DNA of 43,586 nucleotides from NCBI GenBank assembly GCA_910577685.1, contig CAJTOH010000030.1:1-43586 (forward strand), given 5' to 3'. The notes below the pieces were generated by a model. The model saw nothing but the letters and a program-made list of their open reading frames with translations, did not search any database and was not told where the DNA came from. Source of the stretch: an uncultured Dorea sp. (GTDB lineage Bacteria; Bacillota; Clostridia; Lachnospirales; Lachnospiraceae). The translations under genes were made by a program, and so were the position numbers. Below, piece after piece: positions 32,710 through 41,355 of the stretch; within the stretch, counting starts at the first letter, position 1, and each line of letters begins with the position of its first letter.

Positions 32710-33983
32710 TATCTGCCACCTACTTTCTCCGGATTAGCAATATATCCCGCAATCGCGCTTGCCGCCGCAACCTCCGGCGACGCAAGATAGATCAGGGAAT
32801 CCACATGTCCCATTCGTCCCACAAAATTCCGGTTCGTCGTGGACACACATCTCTCCCCTGCCGCCATGACTCCCATATGTCCGCCCATGCAGGGTCCGCA
32901 GCTCGGCGTATTCACGGCGCAGCCCGCATCCACGAAGATATCCAGAAGCCCTTCCGCGATACACTGCTTGTAGATCTTCTGGGTTGCCGGGATAACCATC
33001 ACCCGCACATCCTGATGTACCGTCTGCCCCTTAAGAATCGCAGCAGCCTTCCGCATATCCTCCATACGCCCGTTGGTGCAGGATCCGATCACAACCTGAT
33101 TAATCTTAATCGGCTCCATAGCCTCGATCTCGTCAATGGTCTTCGCATTGCCCGGAAGATGCGGGAATGCAACCGTCGGCCTTACCTGTGCAAGGTCAAT
33201 CTCAACAACCTCGTCATACTCGGCGTCCGCGTCTGCCTCATAGATCTTATATTCCTTCTTAGAATGTTCTTTCATATATGCCTCTGCCTGCGCGTCTACA
33301 GGGAAGATCCCGTTCTTGGCTCCCGCCTCGATAGCCATGTTCGCCATGGTGAAGCGGTCGTCCATGGACAGGTTCCCGATTCCGTCGCCTGTGAATTCCA
33401 TAGATTTGTACAGAGCGCCGTCCACGCCGATCCTGCCGATGATATGGATGATAATATCTTTGCCGCTGACATATGCCCCCGACTTGCCGGTCAATACGAA
33501 CTTAATCGCACTGGGAACCTTAAACCACAGTTCTCCAGTCGCCATTCCCGTAGCAATATCCGTCGTGCCGACGCCTGTTGAAAATGCGCCCAACGCTCCG
33601 TATGTACATGTGTGGGAGTCGGCTCCGATGATACACTCGCCGCCTACGACCACGCCCGCCTCCGGAAGGATCGCATGCTCCACGCCGGACTTTCCCTGCT
33701 CAAAATACCATGTAAGCCCCTGTTCCCTTGCAAATTCACGGATCGACTTAGAGTTCTCCGCTGATTTGATATCTTTATTCGGGGTAAAATGATCCGGAAC
33801 CAGAACCACCTTATCCTTATCAAATACCTGCTCTGCCATCTCCTTAAAAATCGGCAGCGCCATCGGCCCTGTAATATCATTCGCCATAACTACATCAAGC
33901 TTCGCTTCGATTAGCTGCCCCGCAGCAACACAATCCAGACCGGCATGGGCAGCTAAGATCTTCTGCGTCATTGTCATTCCCAT
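32709..33983 (-). CDS. leuC: 3-isopropylmalate dehydratase large subunit
   Basis: This 424-residue aconitase-family protein has 4Fe-4S cysteines in IGSCTNGRMEDM and TPSCGPCMGGHMG, and the substrate motif GADSHTCTYGALGAFSTG. Its size fits the shorter LeuC type found in Clostridia and Archaea. AGGAGGG lies about 7 nt before the ATG. leuA and leuB are not in the window. The 140-base leader has two hairpins but no T-box motif that I can recognise. Confidence 0.95.
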   Translation of the reverse strand: MGMTMTQKILAAHAGLDCVAAGQLIEAKLDVVMANDITGPMALPIFKEMAEQVFDKDKVVLVPDHFTPNKDIKSAENSKSIREFAREQGLTWYFEQGKSGVEHAILPEAGVVVGGECIIGADSHTCTYGALGAFSTGVGTTDIATGMATGELWFKVPSAIKFVLTGKSGAYVSGKDIIIHIIGRIGVDGALYKSMEFTGDGIGNLSMDDRFTMANMAIEAGAKNGIFPVDAQAEAYMKEHSKKEYKIYEADADAEYDEVVEIDLAQVRPTVAFPHLPGNAKTIDEIEAMEPIKINQVVIGSCTNGRMEDMRKAAAILKGQTVHQDVRVMVIPATQKIYKQCIAEGLLDIFVDAGCAVNTPSCGPCMGGHMGVMAAGERCVSTTNRNFVGRMGHVDSLIYLASPEVAAASAIAGYIANPEKVGGR

Positions 33984-34029
33984 CTTGACACCCTCCTGTT
34001 CTTCTGTTTCTTATATAATACCTGTTACG

Positions 34030-34082
34030 TCCACCCGGCCCGTCGGACGGAGGTGGATTTTCCATACGTGGTATTCTACCAC
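34030..34082 (-). promoter_or_regulatory. two hairpins in the leader between the CmpB-like gene and leuC
   Basis: A GC-rich stem (TCCACC with GGTGGA plus inner CCG/CGG pairs, 34030-34057) and a perfect stem (GTGGTA-TTC-TACCAC, 34068-34082) lie 47-99 bases upstream of leuC. Neither has a T-run on the minus strand. They could be leader structures or a weak terminator of the upstream gene. Confidence 0.35.
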
Positions 34083-34126
34083 AGATCTTATTTCCTGACA
34101 AGGATTCTCATTATCCAAAAATGTCT

Positions 34127-35062
34127 TTACCTGCGCCAGATCCGGTTCCTCATCTCGTTAAATATCTCTTTATGAAGCCGTGACTCCATCCTTGGGAAAG
34201 CTCCGATCAGTCGTCTGGTGACAAGGGTGCTCCGCCCCGCAAGCTCCGCATACTTTCCTTTAAGATCCGTATACTTATTCCGAAGCTCTGCAAGGATCGC
34301 CTTCTGCTCCTCCGGATACAGCTTCTCCTCAATCTTCTCCTCTACCCGATCAATGCGCTCCTCCAGATGATCCTTATGCTCCTCCGCAACCGTGTCCAGT
34401 TTCTCACGCAGCTCTGACACCGCCGAGTCTAACTGCCTCTTCGTCTCCTCCGAGAATTCCATCGTCTCCATAACGCTCTCGTGGATATTGACCCCGATCA
34501 TATCCGACAGTTCCCGAAGCTCAGCCGAAATCTTCTCCATGGCGTCCAATTTTTTATTTAGTTTCAGGATCTCGGCCGTCGTTACGTACAGATCCGCAAA
34601 AAGCGCGATCCCAAACACTGCGGCAATCACGACTCCTGCGGTGACCGGTATCATGGCCGCCACTTTATAGACAAACGGATGAATTACCCGCACGATCACC
34701 ACGCAGGCAACTCCCCACGCAAGGGAGAATAAGAGGCAGACATATCCCCCGATATTCAGCGGCTGGTTCGAGTAATCCCACCACTTATGATGAAACATCC
34801 TGTCCATCAGATAACCTGTCACTCCCTCGATCGTCGTCACCAGCACCGTGGACACCACATACAGGGACACCACCGTCCCGCTCATGGGTTCTAACAGCAT
34901 GACCACCAAACCGATCCCCACGCCGTACACCGGGCAGATAGGGCCGTTCAGAAATCCCCGGTTCACGAACTTCTTTTGCTTGACCGTCGCATAGGCCACC
35001 TCCGTACACCATCCTACAAACCCATATATAAAAAAGTATAAAATAAAGTAGTATATTTCCAT
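34127..35062 (-). CDS. CmpB-like putative ABC transporter permease with coiled-coil tail
   Basis: This 311-residue membrane protein has about five hydrophobic segments in residues 1-165, including YFFIYGFVGWCTEVAYA and the motif RGFLNGPICPVYGVG typical of the ABC_trans_CmpB family. A charged coiled coil (about 165-285) rich in Glu, Lys and Leu heptads follows. The family name implies transport but no biochemical role is established and no ATPase partner is adjacent. GGAGGAAG precedes the ATG. Its promoter overlaps the divergent feoA promoter. Confidence 0.85.
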   Translation of the reverse strand: MEIYYFILYFFIYGFVGWCTEVAYATVKQKKFVNRGFLNGPICPVYGVGIGLVVMLLEPMSGTVVSLYVVSTVLVTTIEGVTGYLMDRMFHHKWWDYSNQPLNIGGYVCLLFSLAWGVACVVIVRVIHPFVYKVAAMIPVTAGVVIAAVFGIALFADLYVTTAEILKLNKKLDAMEKISAELRELSDMIGVNIHESVMETMEFSEETKRQLDSAVSELREKLDTVAEEHKDHLEERIDRVEEKIEEKLYPEEQKAILAELRNKYTDLKGKYAELAGRSTLVTRRLIGAFPRMESRLHKEIFNEMRNRIWRR

Positions 35063-35106
35063 CTTCTTCCTCCGGTAATTTCATTATTCTCTTTTCCACA
35101 AATAAC

Positions 35107-35135
35107 AGTATACTTCACATTGCCTTCTTCGTCAA
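35107..35135 (-). promoter_or_regulatory. promoter of the CmpB-like gene
   Basis: TTGACG (35130-35135) and TATACT (35107-35112) are spaced 17 bp apart on the minus strand, 45 bases upstream of the start codon. It overlaps the feoA promoter face to back. Confidence 0.65.
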
Positions 35136-35148
35136 ATAGTGTTATGAT
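35120..35148 (+). promoter_or_regulatory. feoAB promoter
   Basis: TTGCCT (35120-35125) and TATGAT (35143-35148) are spaced 17 bp apart, about 52 bases upstream of the feoA start. A Fur-like box lies just after the predicted start site. Confidence 0.65.
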
Positions 35149-35160
35149 AGAGTTGTAATA

Positions 35161-35179
35161 GATAATAAGAATCAATAAC
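35161..35179. promoter_or_regulatory. Fur-like box in the feoAB leader
   Basis: The 19 bases starting GATAATAAGAATCA match the classical Fur consensus GATAATGATAATCATTATC at 15 positions. The site lies 12 bases after the -10, where repressor binding would block initiation. feoAB is a standard iron-repressed operon. Confidence 0.6.
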
Positions 35180-35199
35180 ATTTAGAAGAGGTAATACTT

Positions 35200-35430
35200 A
35201 TGACGCTCAAGCAAGGAAAGAATCATCTGACTTACCGTGTCGAGTCTATTAATATCGAACTGCAATTAGAACGCCGTCTGGAGGCATTGGGACTTACGGA
35301 AGGCTCCCTGATTACGGTACTGAACAACGATAAGAAAGGTTCCCTTACGGCAAAATTCCGCGGCGCCCGTTTTGCTCTCGGCAGGCGGATTGCAGACCGC
35401 ATCACAGTCACGGAGGTGCAGCAATCATGA
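35200..35430 (+). CDS. feoA: ferrous iron transport protein A
   Basis: This 76-residue SH3-like protein has the family pattern RRLEALGLTEGSLITVL and a C-terminal ALGRRIADRITV strand. FeoA is a small cytoplasmic partner of FeoB in Fe(II) uptake. GAAGAGGT precedes the ATG. Its stop overlaps the feoB start (ATGA), so the two are translationally coupled. Confidence 0.93.
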   Translation: MTLKQGKNHLTYRVESINIELQLERRLEALGLTEGSLITVLNNDKKGSLTAKFRGARFALGRRIADRITVTEVQQS

Positions 35431-37469
35431 AAGAAACCATCAACGTAGGATTCATCGGCAATCCCAATTGCGGGAAGACCACACTTTTCAACGCCTTCAC
35501 CGGCGCAAATCTAAAAGTTGCCAACTGGCCCGGCGTCACAGTGGAAAAGAAGGAAGGAAAGGCTGTCTTTGAAGGCCAGGATTTCAAACTGATCGACCTG
35601 CCCGGCATCTACAGCCTGTCGTCATATACAATGGAAGAAACTGTCTCCAGAGAATGTATCATGAGCGATGAGGTAGATATCATCGTCGACGTCATAGATG
35701 CCTCCTGTCTGGAGCGCAACCTCTATCTCACGCTGCAGCTTATTGAACTGGGCAAACCTGTGGTTCTCGCCCTGAACATGATGGATATCGTGGAGGAAAG
35801 GGGCATGGAGATCGACCTCCACCGGCTCCCGGAGATGCTGGGCGTCCCGGCCATTCCCGTATCCGCCCGCAAGAAGACCGGTCTCTCGATCCTGATGCAT
35901 GCCGTCGCCCACCACAGCCAGTATGCCAAACAAGGTCCGTTCATCCATCACCACACCGGCAAATCTTCCTTACACAAGCACAATCACCACGAGGAATTTG
36001 CCATGGTCTACGAAGACTATATTGAAGACAAGATTGACGTCATCATGGGGAAGCTTGCCGAAAAATACCCTGATATTCCCAATCAGAGATGGCATGCAAT
36101 CAAACTTCTGGAGATCGATAAACAGGTTACGGAGAATCATCCGCTGGATTTGCAGGATATCGTCGACCGCAGCTATGAGAAGGACATCATTAACCAAAAG
36201 TATGATTTTATCGAGGAGGTCATCGACGAGATTCTGGTAAATAAATCCGCAAAGGAAGAATCCACCGACAAGATTGACGGCCTGCTCACACACAGATGGT
36301 TCGGACTCCCAATCTTCCTCGGAATTATGGCGTTAGTATTCTTCCTGACATTTACCATCGGAGACTGGCTGAAAGGATATTTTGAGATTGCTCTGGAACA
36401 GATTTCCGGCCTTGCCTCCGGCGGACTTACCGCCCTGCGTGTAAGCCCTATGCTCCGGTCTCTGATTGTTGACGGGATCATTTCCGGCGTCGGCGGGATC
36501 CTGACCTTCCTGCCTAATATATTCATCCTCTTTCTGGCTCTTGCATTGCTTGAGGACAGCGGATATATGGCGAGGGTCGCTTTCGTAATGGACGACATAA
36601 TGAGCCGGCTCGGCCTTTCCGGGCGCGCATTCCTTCCCCTGCTGATTGGGTTTGGATGCTCCGTCCCGGCAATCATGGCGTCCCGGGCGCTGGAACACCC
36701 CAAGGACAGGTTCAAAACCATACTGGTCACCCCCTTTATGTCCTGCAGCGCAAGGCTTCCCATCTACGTCCTGTTTTCCTCGATGTTCTTTGGGAAATAT
36801 GCTATGATTGTCTGCTACTCCATGTATCTCCTTGGAATCGCAGTCGCTATCACAACCGCTTACATACTCTCCAAGATTGACGGGAGCAAGGCAAAGCATG
36901 CGCTTCTGATCGAATTGCCGGAGTATAAGTCTCCCAATGCGAGGACCATCTTCATCTATGTATGGGAAAAGATCAAGGACTATCTGACCAAAGCCGGAAC
37001 CGTAATCTTCGTGGCGTCCGTAATCATGTGGGCGCTTCTGAATTTCGGACCCGGCGGATATGTGACCGACATTTCCCAGAGTTTCGGTTCCCTTGCGGGT
37101 AAGGCTCTCGTCCCGCTGTTTCGTCCTGCCGGACTTGGGTACTGGCAGATCATAGTAGCCCTGATTGCAGGGATTGCCGCAAAAGAAGTCGTGGTATCCA
37201 GCTGCAGCGTTTTATTCGGTATCCGGAACATCACGACGGCGGGCGGCATGAACGCCATGGTAGCCACCCTTGGCTCTATCGGCTTTGGCGCGGCAAACGC
37301 ATATGCCCTGATGGTATTCTGTCTGCTGTATGTTCCCTGCACTGCGGCGATTGCGACGATTCACAGGGAGCTGAAAAGCTGGAAGCAGACCATCGGAATT
37401 CTGTTCTTCCAGATATTAACCGCATGGGGAATGAGCGTGATTGTATATCAGATCGGACTGCTGTTCTAA
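35427..37469 (+). CDS. feoB: ferrous iron transporter B
   Basis: This 680-residue Fe(II) transporter has a cytoplasmic GTPase domain (G1 GNPNCGKTT, G3 DLPGIYSL, G4 NMMD, residues about 1-160). A helical linker follows, then a membrane domain with the two Gate motifs LLIGFGCSVPAIMA and TPFMSCSARLPIY. The linker carries an unusual His-rich patch (FIHHHTGKSSLHKHNHH, with ten His in residues about 157-190). No FeoC is present. It is preceded by feoA and followed by a strong terminator before the convergent chemoreceptor gene. Confidence 0.96.
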   Translation: MKETINVGFIGNPNCGKTTLFNAFTGANLKVANWPGVTVEKKEGKAVFEGQDFKLIDLPGIYSLSSYTMEETVSRECIMSDEVDIIVDVIDASCLERNLYLTLQLIELGKPVVLALNMMDIVEERGMEIDLHRLPEMLGVPAIPVSARKKTGLSILMHAVAHHSQYAKQGPFIHHHTGKSSLHKHNHHEEFAMVYEDYIEDKIDVIMGKLAEKYPDIPNQRWHAIKLLEIDKQVTENHPLDLQDIVDRSYEKDIINQKYDFIEEVIDEILVNKSAKEESTDKIDGLLTHRWFGLPIFLGIMALVFFLTFTIGDWLKGYFEIALEQISGLASGGLTALRVSPMLRSLIVDGIISGVGGILTFLPNIFILFLALALLEDSGYMARVAFVMDDIMSRLGLSGRAFLPLLIGFGCSVPAIMASRALEHPKDRFKTILVTPFMSCSARLPIYVLFSSMFFGKYAMIVCYSMYLLGIAVAITTAYILSKIDGSKAKHALLIELPEYKSPNARTIFIYVWEKIKDYLTKAGTVIFVASVIMWALLNFGPGGYVTDISQSFGSLAGKALVPLFRPAGLGYWQIIVALIAGIAAKEVVVSSCSVLFGIRNITTAGGMNAMVATLGSIGFGAANAYALMVFCLLYVPCTAAIATIHRELKSWKQTIGILFFQILTAWGMSVIVYQIGLLF

Positions 37470-37517
37470 ACTGACGGCAGCAAAAAGACGCAGGAAATGT
37501 AACCTCCTAAAAACTAT

Positions 37518-37560
37518 AGATCCCCCGCCGTCTGCCTTGCGGCAAATCGGCGGGGGATCT
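37518..37560. terminator. bidirectional terminator between feoB and the chemoreceptor gene
   Basis: AGATCCCCCGCCG pairs perfectly with CGGCGGGGGATCT (13 bp) around a loop that holds a smaller GCC/GGC stem. It lies between two convergent genes, 49 bases after the feoB stop and 2 bases before the chemoreceptor stop. T-runs on either side are short. Confidence 0.8.
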
Positions 37561-37562
37561 AA

Positions 37563-39227
37563 TTATGTATTCTCTTTTCTTGTTTGAAACCTTTCAACCA
37601 TACTCTCCATTATCCTTGCCTGCTCGGATAACTCTCTGGATGCGGCGGAGTTTTCTTCTGCAGCCGCTGCGTTGGCGTGTACCACGTCGCTGATCTGGGC
37701 GACCGAATTCACCATATTCGCAAACGCCTCTGCCTGCTCGTTAGTAGATTGATCGATATTTCCCAAAAGTTCCGCCATTGACTGCACGTTGTCCCCTACC
37801 TGCTTCATAGACTGCACCGTTGCGTCGGCGACCTGAATTCCATGTTCCACCGCCGATGCAGACTTTTCAATCATTTCCGCAGTAGCGCTGGCGGCTTCCG
37901 CGCTCTTGCTGGCAAGATTGCGCACTTCATCAGCAACAACCGCGAATCCTTTGCCTGTTTCCCCGGCACGCGCGGCTTCTACCGCCGCATTGAGCGCAAG
38001 GATATTGGTCTGGAAAGCAATATCCTCAATAATCTTGATTACTTTCGCAATCTCCTGTGAAGAGGCGCCAATCTCTCCCATTGCATGAACCATTTCATCC
38101 ATCTGGCTGTTGCTCTTCACGACAACCTCCCACGCCTGTCCGGAAATCTGCTTGACATGGGCTGCATTCTCCCCATCCTGCCGGGTCAAAGACGCTACTT
38201 TATCCAACGACATCTTAAAAGCTTCCACTGCGGCCGTCTGTTCGGTAGAACCCTGAGCCAACGTATGGGAATTGGAAGCAAGGTTATCCGAGCCCGCCCG
38301 CACCTGCGCACAGCAGCGATGGAGCTGTCCGACGGTATCATTCAGGGAATTCAGAATCTGGTTGAGGGAATTCTTGATTTCCCCAAAGTCTCCGATATAT
38401 TCCCGTTCGATTTCCATAGAGATATTGCCGTTCGAAATCCCTCCCAGTACATAAGAAATATCCTCCACATACTGGCGGATATTGAACATCGTCGCATTGA
38501 GCTGACGGGAAAGTATACCAAGCTCGTCCTCTCCCAGATTGTCGAAATCTGTTGTCAGATGTCCCTCCGAAACCTCCTGCATCCCCTGAGACAATTTTTT
38601 GAGCGGCCCGGTGATGATTACCGCCATCTTATAAGAAATCAGCAGGGCGGCAATCACAATTACGGCAAATAAAATATCCTGAACGATAATTGTCCGGTTG
38701 GTCTGTGTAACCGCCTGATTTTTAAAAGCTTCTGCTTTTGCCTGAGATTCGACGGAGATCTCCTGCGCAAGAGCCGTCGTCTCAGCAGCAACAGCCTCAA
38801 ACTTCTCCATCTCGTCCTGCACTTTTTGCTGTTCTTGTTCGGATAATAAGCGGCTAATCTCAGTATACGATGCTTTCAACGCAGCCAGCTTTTCCTCAAA
38901 AGCCGTGATCAGTGCGGAATCGATTACGCCGGTCTCACGAATTGCCGTCAATTCCGCCTCGGCGTTTCGACAGGCATTCTCGTAATCATCCGCAAGCTGA
39001 TCGCCGCCTGCCAGCAGCATATTATTGGCCGCATTTTCTATTTTGCCGACGTCTTTCAACAGCGCGACGGAGGAAAGTGCGCTCATATGCGGACCGGCAT
39101 ACAAATCTACGGAAAGATTTGAAATACCGCGTAAATTAGAGAGTGAAAATGCATTCATTACAATCAAAATGATCAGCAGAAGCCCAAAGCCCAGAGTCAG
39201 CTTCCCCCGAATTTTTAAATGTTTCAT
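37563..39227 (-). CDS. transmembrane methyl-accepting chemotaxis protein
   Basis: This 554-residue chemoreceptor has TM1 at residues about 10-30, a four-helix-bundle sensor of about 150 residues, TM2 near residue 190, a HAMP domain and the signalling domain with tip IAFQTNILALNAAVEAARAG. The start at 39227 is set by AAGGAG 7 nt upstream; the ATG at 39233 is too close to that site. The ligand is unknown. No chemotaxis kinase is in the window. An extended -10 promoter (TGTTATAAT) lies upstream. Confidence 0.94.
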   Translation of the reverse strand: MKHLKIRGKLTLGFGLLLIILIVMNAFSLSNLRGISNLSVDLYAGPHMSALSSVALLKDVGKIENAANNMLLAGGDQLADDYENACRNAEAELTAIRETGVIDSALITAFEEKLAALKASYTEISRLLSEQEQQKVQDEMEKFEAVAAETTALAQEISVESQAKAEAFKNQAVTQTNRTIIVQDILFAVIVIAALLISYKMAVIITGPLKKLSQGMQEVSEGHLTTDFDNLGEDELGILSRQLNATMFNIRQYVEDISYVLGGISNGNISMEIEREYIGDFGEIKNSLNQILNSLNDTVGQLHRCCAQVRAGSDNLASNSHTLAQGSTEQTAAVEAFKMSLDKVASLTRQDGENAAHVKQISGQAWEVVVKSNSQMDEMVHAMGEIGASSQEIAKVIKIIEDIAFQTNILALNAAVEAARAGETGKGFAVVADEVRNLASKSAEAASATAEMIEKSASAVEHGIQVADATVQSMKQVGDNVQSMAELLGNIDQSTNEQAEAFANMVNSVAQISDVVHANAAAAEENSAASRELSEQARIMESMVERFQTRKENT

Positions 39228-39299
39228 GACCATACTCCTTATAAATTTTTATTATTCTAGGATGCCCATAAAGCACCTGTAACTGTACATATGCCTCGT

Positions 39300-39308
39300 A
39301 TTATAACA
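39300..39308 (-). promoter_or_regulatory. extended -10 promoter of the chemoreceptor gene
   Basis: TGT-TATAAT lies on the minus strand about 75 bases upstream of the start codon. No good -35 is visible. Confidence 0.55.
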
Positions 39309-39357
39309 TGGGATGTCATATTTTGCCAGATGTAATTTTGATTTTTTCCTATGAAAA

Positions 39358-39378
39358 TTTACCGTTTCCTCCGGTAAA
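39358..39378. repeat. 7-bp inverted repeat upstream of the chemoreceptor promoter
   Basis: TTTACCG and CGGTAAA form a perfect stem with a 7-base loop about 50 bases upstream of the chemoreceptor -10. It may be an operator or a second stop hairpin after the PHP gene. Confidence 0.35.
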
Positions 39379-39386
39379 AAATAGAG

Positions 39387-39427
39387 AAGAAAAAAGCCGC
39401 CAAAAACCGTAGTTCCTGACAGCCTTT
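39387..39427 (-). terminator. terminator after the PHP-domain gene
   Basis: On the minus strand AAAG-GCTGTCA pairs with TGGCGGCTTT (one bulge, two G-U pairs) and runs into six T residues. It begins about 13 bases after the stop codon. Confidence 0.7.
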
Positions 39428-39439
39428 TGTACCGTATCA

Positions 39440-40270
39440 TCAAATCTTTCCCTGCAATTTCAGATAAGGGATCTCAATCGGGTCAATGGGATCAACCGGG
39501 TTCTCAATCTCCCCCTTCACCTTCCTCTTATGACGCTTCAGAAGTTCCCCTCCCTTATTGTAAAACCAGAAAGAATAAACCAGAAGTTTATTGACCTTCC
39601 CGATCTTATCCTTCGTGGTCTTCCCGTAAATAGTGCCGCCTACCCCGATGGGAGCCTTCCGGCGTATCAGAGAGATCAACTCAGTCTCGCAGGTTATCCT
39701 CTCCGGCAGCTCCGTATAAGCCAGTGAAACACAGTCCAGCTTATGGGCGTCGCTTCCGCCAATCCCCGGCTTCTTGTATTTCAGCGTAAGTTTCATTGCT
39801 TCTCTGTTGGACTCCTCCGGCTCACATGCGTTAAACGCTTCGATAAAATCAAACCGTTTGATAATCTCCGGAGATTTGTAGAACTTCTTCGTGTTGGTAA
39901 AACTTAAGTACTTCTCCCCGCAGGGGTGGGCCGGACCGAGAATCCCGCCGTGCCGATGCACAAAATCAATCAGCGCGCTTACCGGCAGACCTCTAAGCTC
40001 CAACAGACGCATCTTGACGCCTTCCGGCATAATGCAGATAATGTGTCCCGCATCACAGGTATCATATTCAATCCCCTTCAAAACTACAAAATCATCGTGA
40101 ACCTTCCCCTTCATACGGTATTTCCAATGGCGGTATCCTTTGTAAGTATCATGGTCCGTAATCAACATCCCCTCAAACCCATTCTCTTTCAGCTTCGTGA
40201 TATATTCGTCCAAACCTACTTTACTGTCGATAGAGCCCTCTTTTACATGACAATGCATATCAATCTTCAT
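39440..40270 (-). CDS. PHP-domain metal-dependent phosphoesterase
   Basis: This 276-residue protein has PHP metal motifs: DMHCHVKEG at residues 4-12, LITDHDTYKG near residue 39, GILGPAHP near residue 112 and GGSDAHKL near residue 172. The family hydrolyses phosphoesters, often of nucleotides or sugars, using two or three metal ions; the substrate is not known. It is cytoplasmic. It has its own promoter and terminator. Confidence 0.92.
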   Translation of the reverse strand: MKIDMHCHVKEGSIDSKVGLDEYITKLKENGFEGMLITDHDTYKGYRHWKYRMKGKVHDDFVVLKGIEYDTCDAGHIICIMPEGVKMRLLELRGLPVSALIDFVHRHGGILGPAHPCGEKYLSFTNTKKFYKSPEIIKRFDFIEAFNACEPEESNREAMKLTLKYKKPGIGGSDAHKLDCVSLAYTELPERITCETELISLIRRKAPIGVGGTIYGKTTKDKIGKVNKLLVYSFWFYNKGGELLKRHKRKVKGEIENPVDPIDPIEIPYLKLQGKI

Positions 40271-40318
40271 ACACTAAGGCCTCCTTCATCCCTTTTTCTC
40301 TGAATTTAACATGCTTAT

Positions 40319-40346
40319 ATTATATCACATCTATTCTAAAATACAA
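40319..40346 (-). promoter_or_regulatory. promoter of the PHP-domain gene
   Basis: TTGTAT (40341-40346) and a perfect TATAAT (40319-40324) are spaced 16 bp apart on the minus strand, 48 bases upstream of the start codon. Confidence 0.6.
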
Positions 40347-40414
40347 CCGGACCGGGCATGTATGGTTGAAATTCCCTTCTGCAATTGTTATTGCTGACTC
40401 CGCGGCCAAGCATC

Positions 40415-41239
40415 CTACAATTCTTCGCTGATGATCGTAATATCGTCGTCTTCTTCCTCTTCGTCATCCCCCTCCCGGACAGCCTTGCTCTTTTTCCGGC
40501 TATCATCGTCCTCTTCTTCATCCTCCTCCAGAATCTTTCTGGCTTTCTCCACCTCGGACTCTCTGGAAACCTGCCCCTTCATCCGTTCCGCATACACCCT
40601 CTCATTCTTTCCGATCTTTCTGGACTGCATCATAAACTGAATCCAGATTCCGATTAACGCTGCCGCCGCGCTGATCCCATACCCTGCCCAGAGGTTCCCG
40701 GCAATTCCAATCAGCGCTGCCGCCGCGTTTCCCGCCATCAATCCTCCGGATATTCCCGTCACAACTACCACAACCGGTTCCGGCTTGATAACTGCCGCTA
40801 TAGCTATCAAAAGGCCTGCTGCCGCGCCGATTCCAGCCACTATAAATACCTGCGTCAGATTCCTTATGCTCGGCAGGAGGAATGTCCAGACGACGCCAAA
40901 CGTCTGCAGCAATACCACGAAAAAGACGCCGAGCCTGCGTATACCTCCGCACAGCACAGCCGTAACAATCGTACAGATCAATATCGTAACCGGTATCATT
41001 GTACCTGAAAAACCAAGTCCGAAGGCAGCAGCCGCACCGATCCCGCTCCCGATTGTCAATCCTGCAAATACCGACAGAACTCTTACCAGCTTCAATCCGA
41101 AGAAGCAGACCAGAACGCCGATTACAATAATCACAATCTGTATTATTAAACCCATCTGCAAAACTCTTGACAGGATTCTATCCGCCTGCCCGTCGGATAT
41201 TCCCGGCAACTTTATTCCCATCGTCCATGCTTGATACAT
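40415..41239 (-). CDS. multi-pass membrane protein with highly acidic C-terminal tail
   Basis: This 274-residue protein has about six or seven hydrophobic, Gly/Ala/Ile-rich segments in residues 20-200, resembling DUF4203-type membrane proteins. A cytoplasmic-type tail follows with two clusters of Glu and Asp, including EEDEEEDDD and DDEEEEDDD, separated by a short basic patch. The start at 41239 is set by AAAGGAG about 9 nt upstream; the in-frame TTG at 41260 overlaps that site. I do not recognise a function. It lies between the PHP gene and the lysine-rich DUF6465 gene; the acidic tail and the lysine-rich product next door have opposite charge. Confidence 0.8.
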   Translation of the reverse strand: MYQAWTMGIKLPGISDGQADRILSRVLQMGLIIQIVIIVIGVLVCFFGLKLVRVLSVFAGLTIGSGIGAAAAFGLGFSGTMIPVTILICTIVTAVLCGGIRRLGVFFVVLLQTFGVVWTFLLPSIRNLTQVFIVAGIGAAAGLLIAIAAVIKPEPVVVVVTGISGGLMAGNAAAALIGIAGNLWAGYGISAAAALIGIWIQFMMQSRKIGKNERVYAERMKGQVSRESEVEKARKILEEDEEEDDDSRKKSKAVREGDDEEEEDDDITIISEEL

Positions 41240-41312
41240 ATCATTCGTCTCCTTTGACAAATCTATACCCTTAGGTACGCTATATTATCTGCCCTGTCGG
41301 GACAATATATCC

Positions 41313-41342
41313 AAAAAAACTGCCGCACACCCATGCAACAGT
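41313..41342 (-). terminator. terminator after the DUF6465 gene
   Basis: On the minus strand ACTGTTGCA pairs with TGCGGCAGT (two G-U pairs) around a 6-base loop, followed by seven T residues. Confidence 0.8.
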
Positions 41343-41355
41343 CTTTTCTTTATCC

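Noticed and set aside
32805..33581. 258-codon plus-strand frame opposite leuC
   Set aside because: It is antisense to leuC and rich in His, Arg and Cys as expected from a shadow frame.
33984..34126. T-box leader upstream of leuC
   Set aside because: The leader is short, has no recognisable T-box core and no terminator with a T-run.
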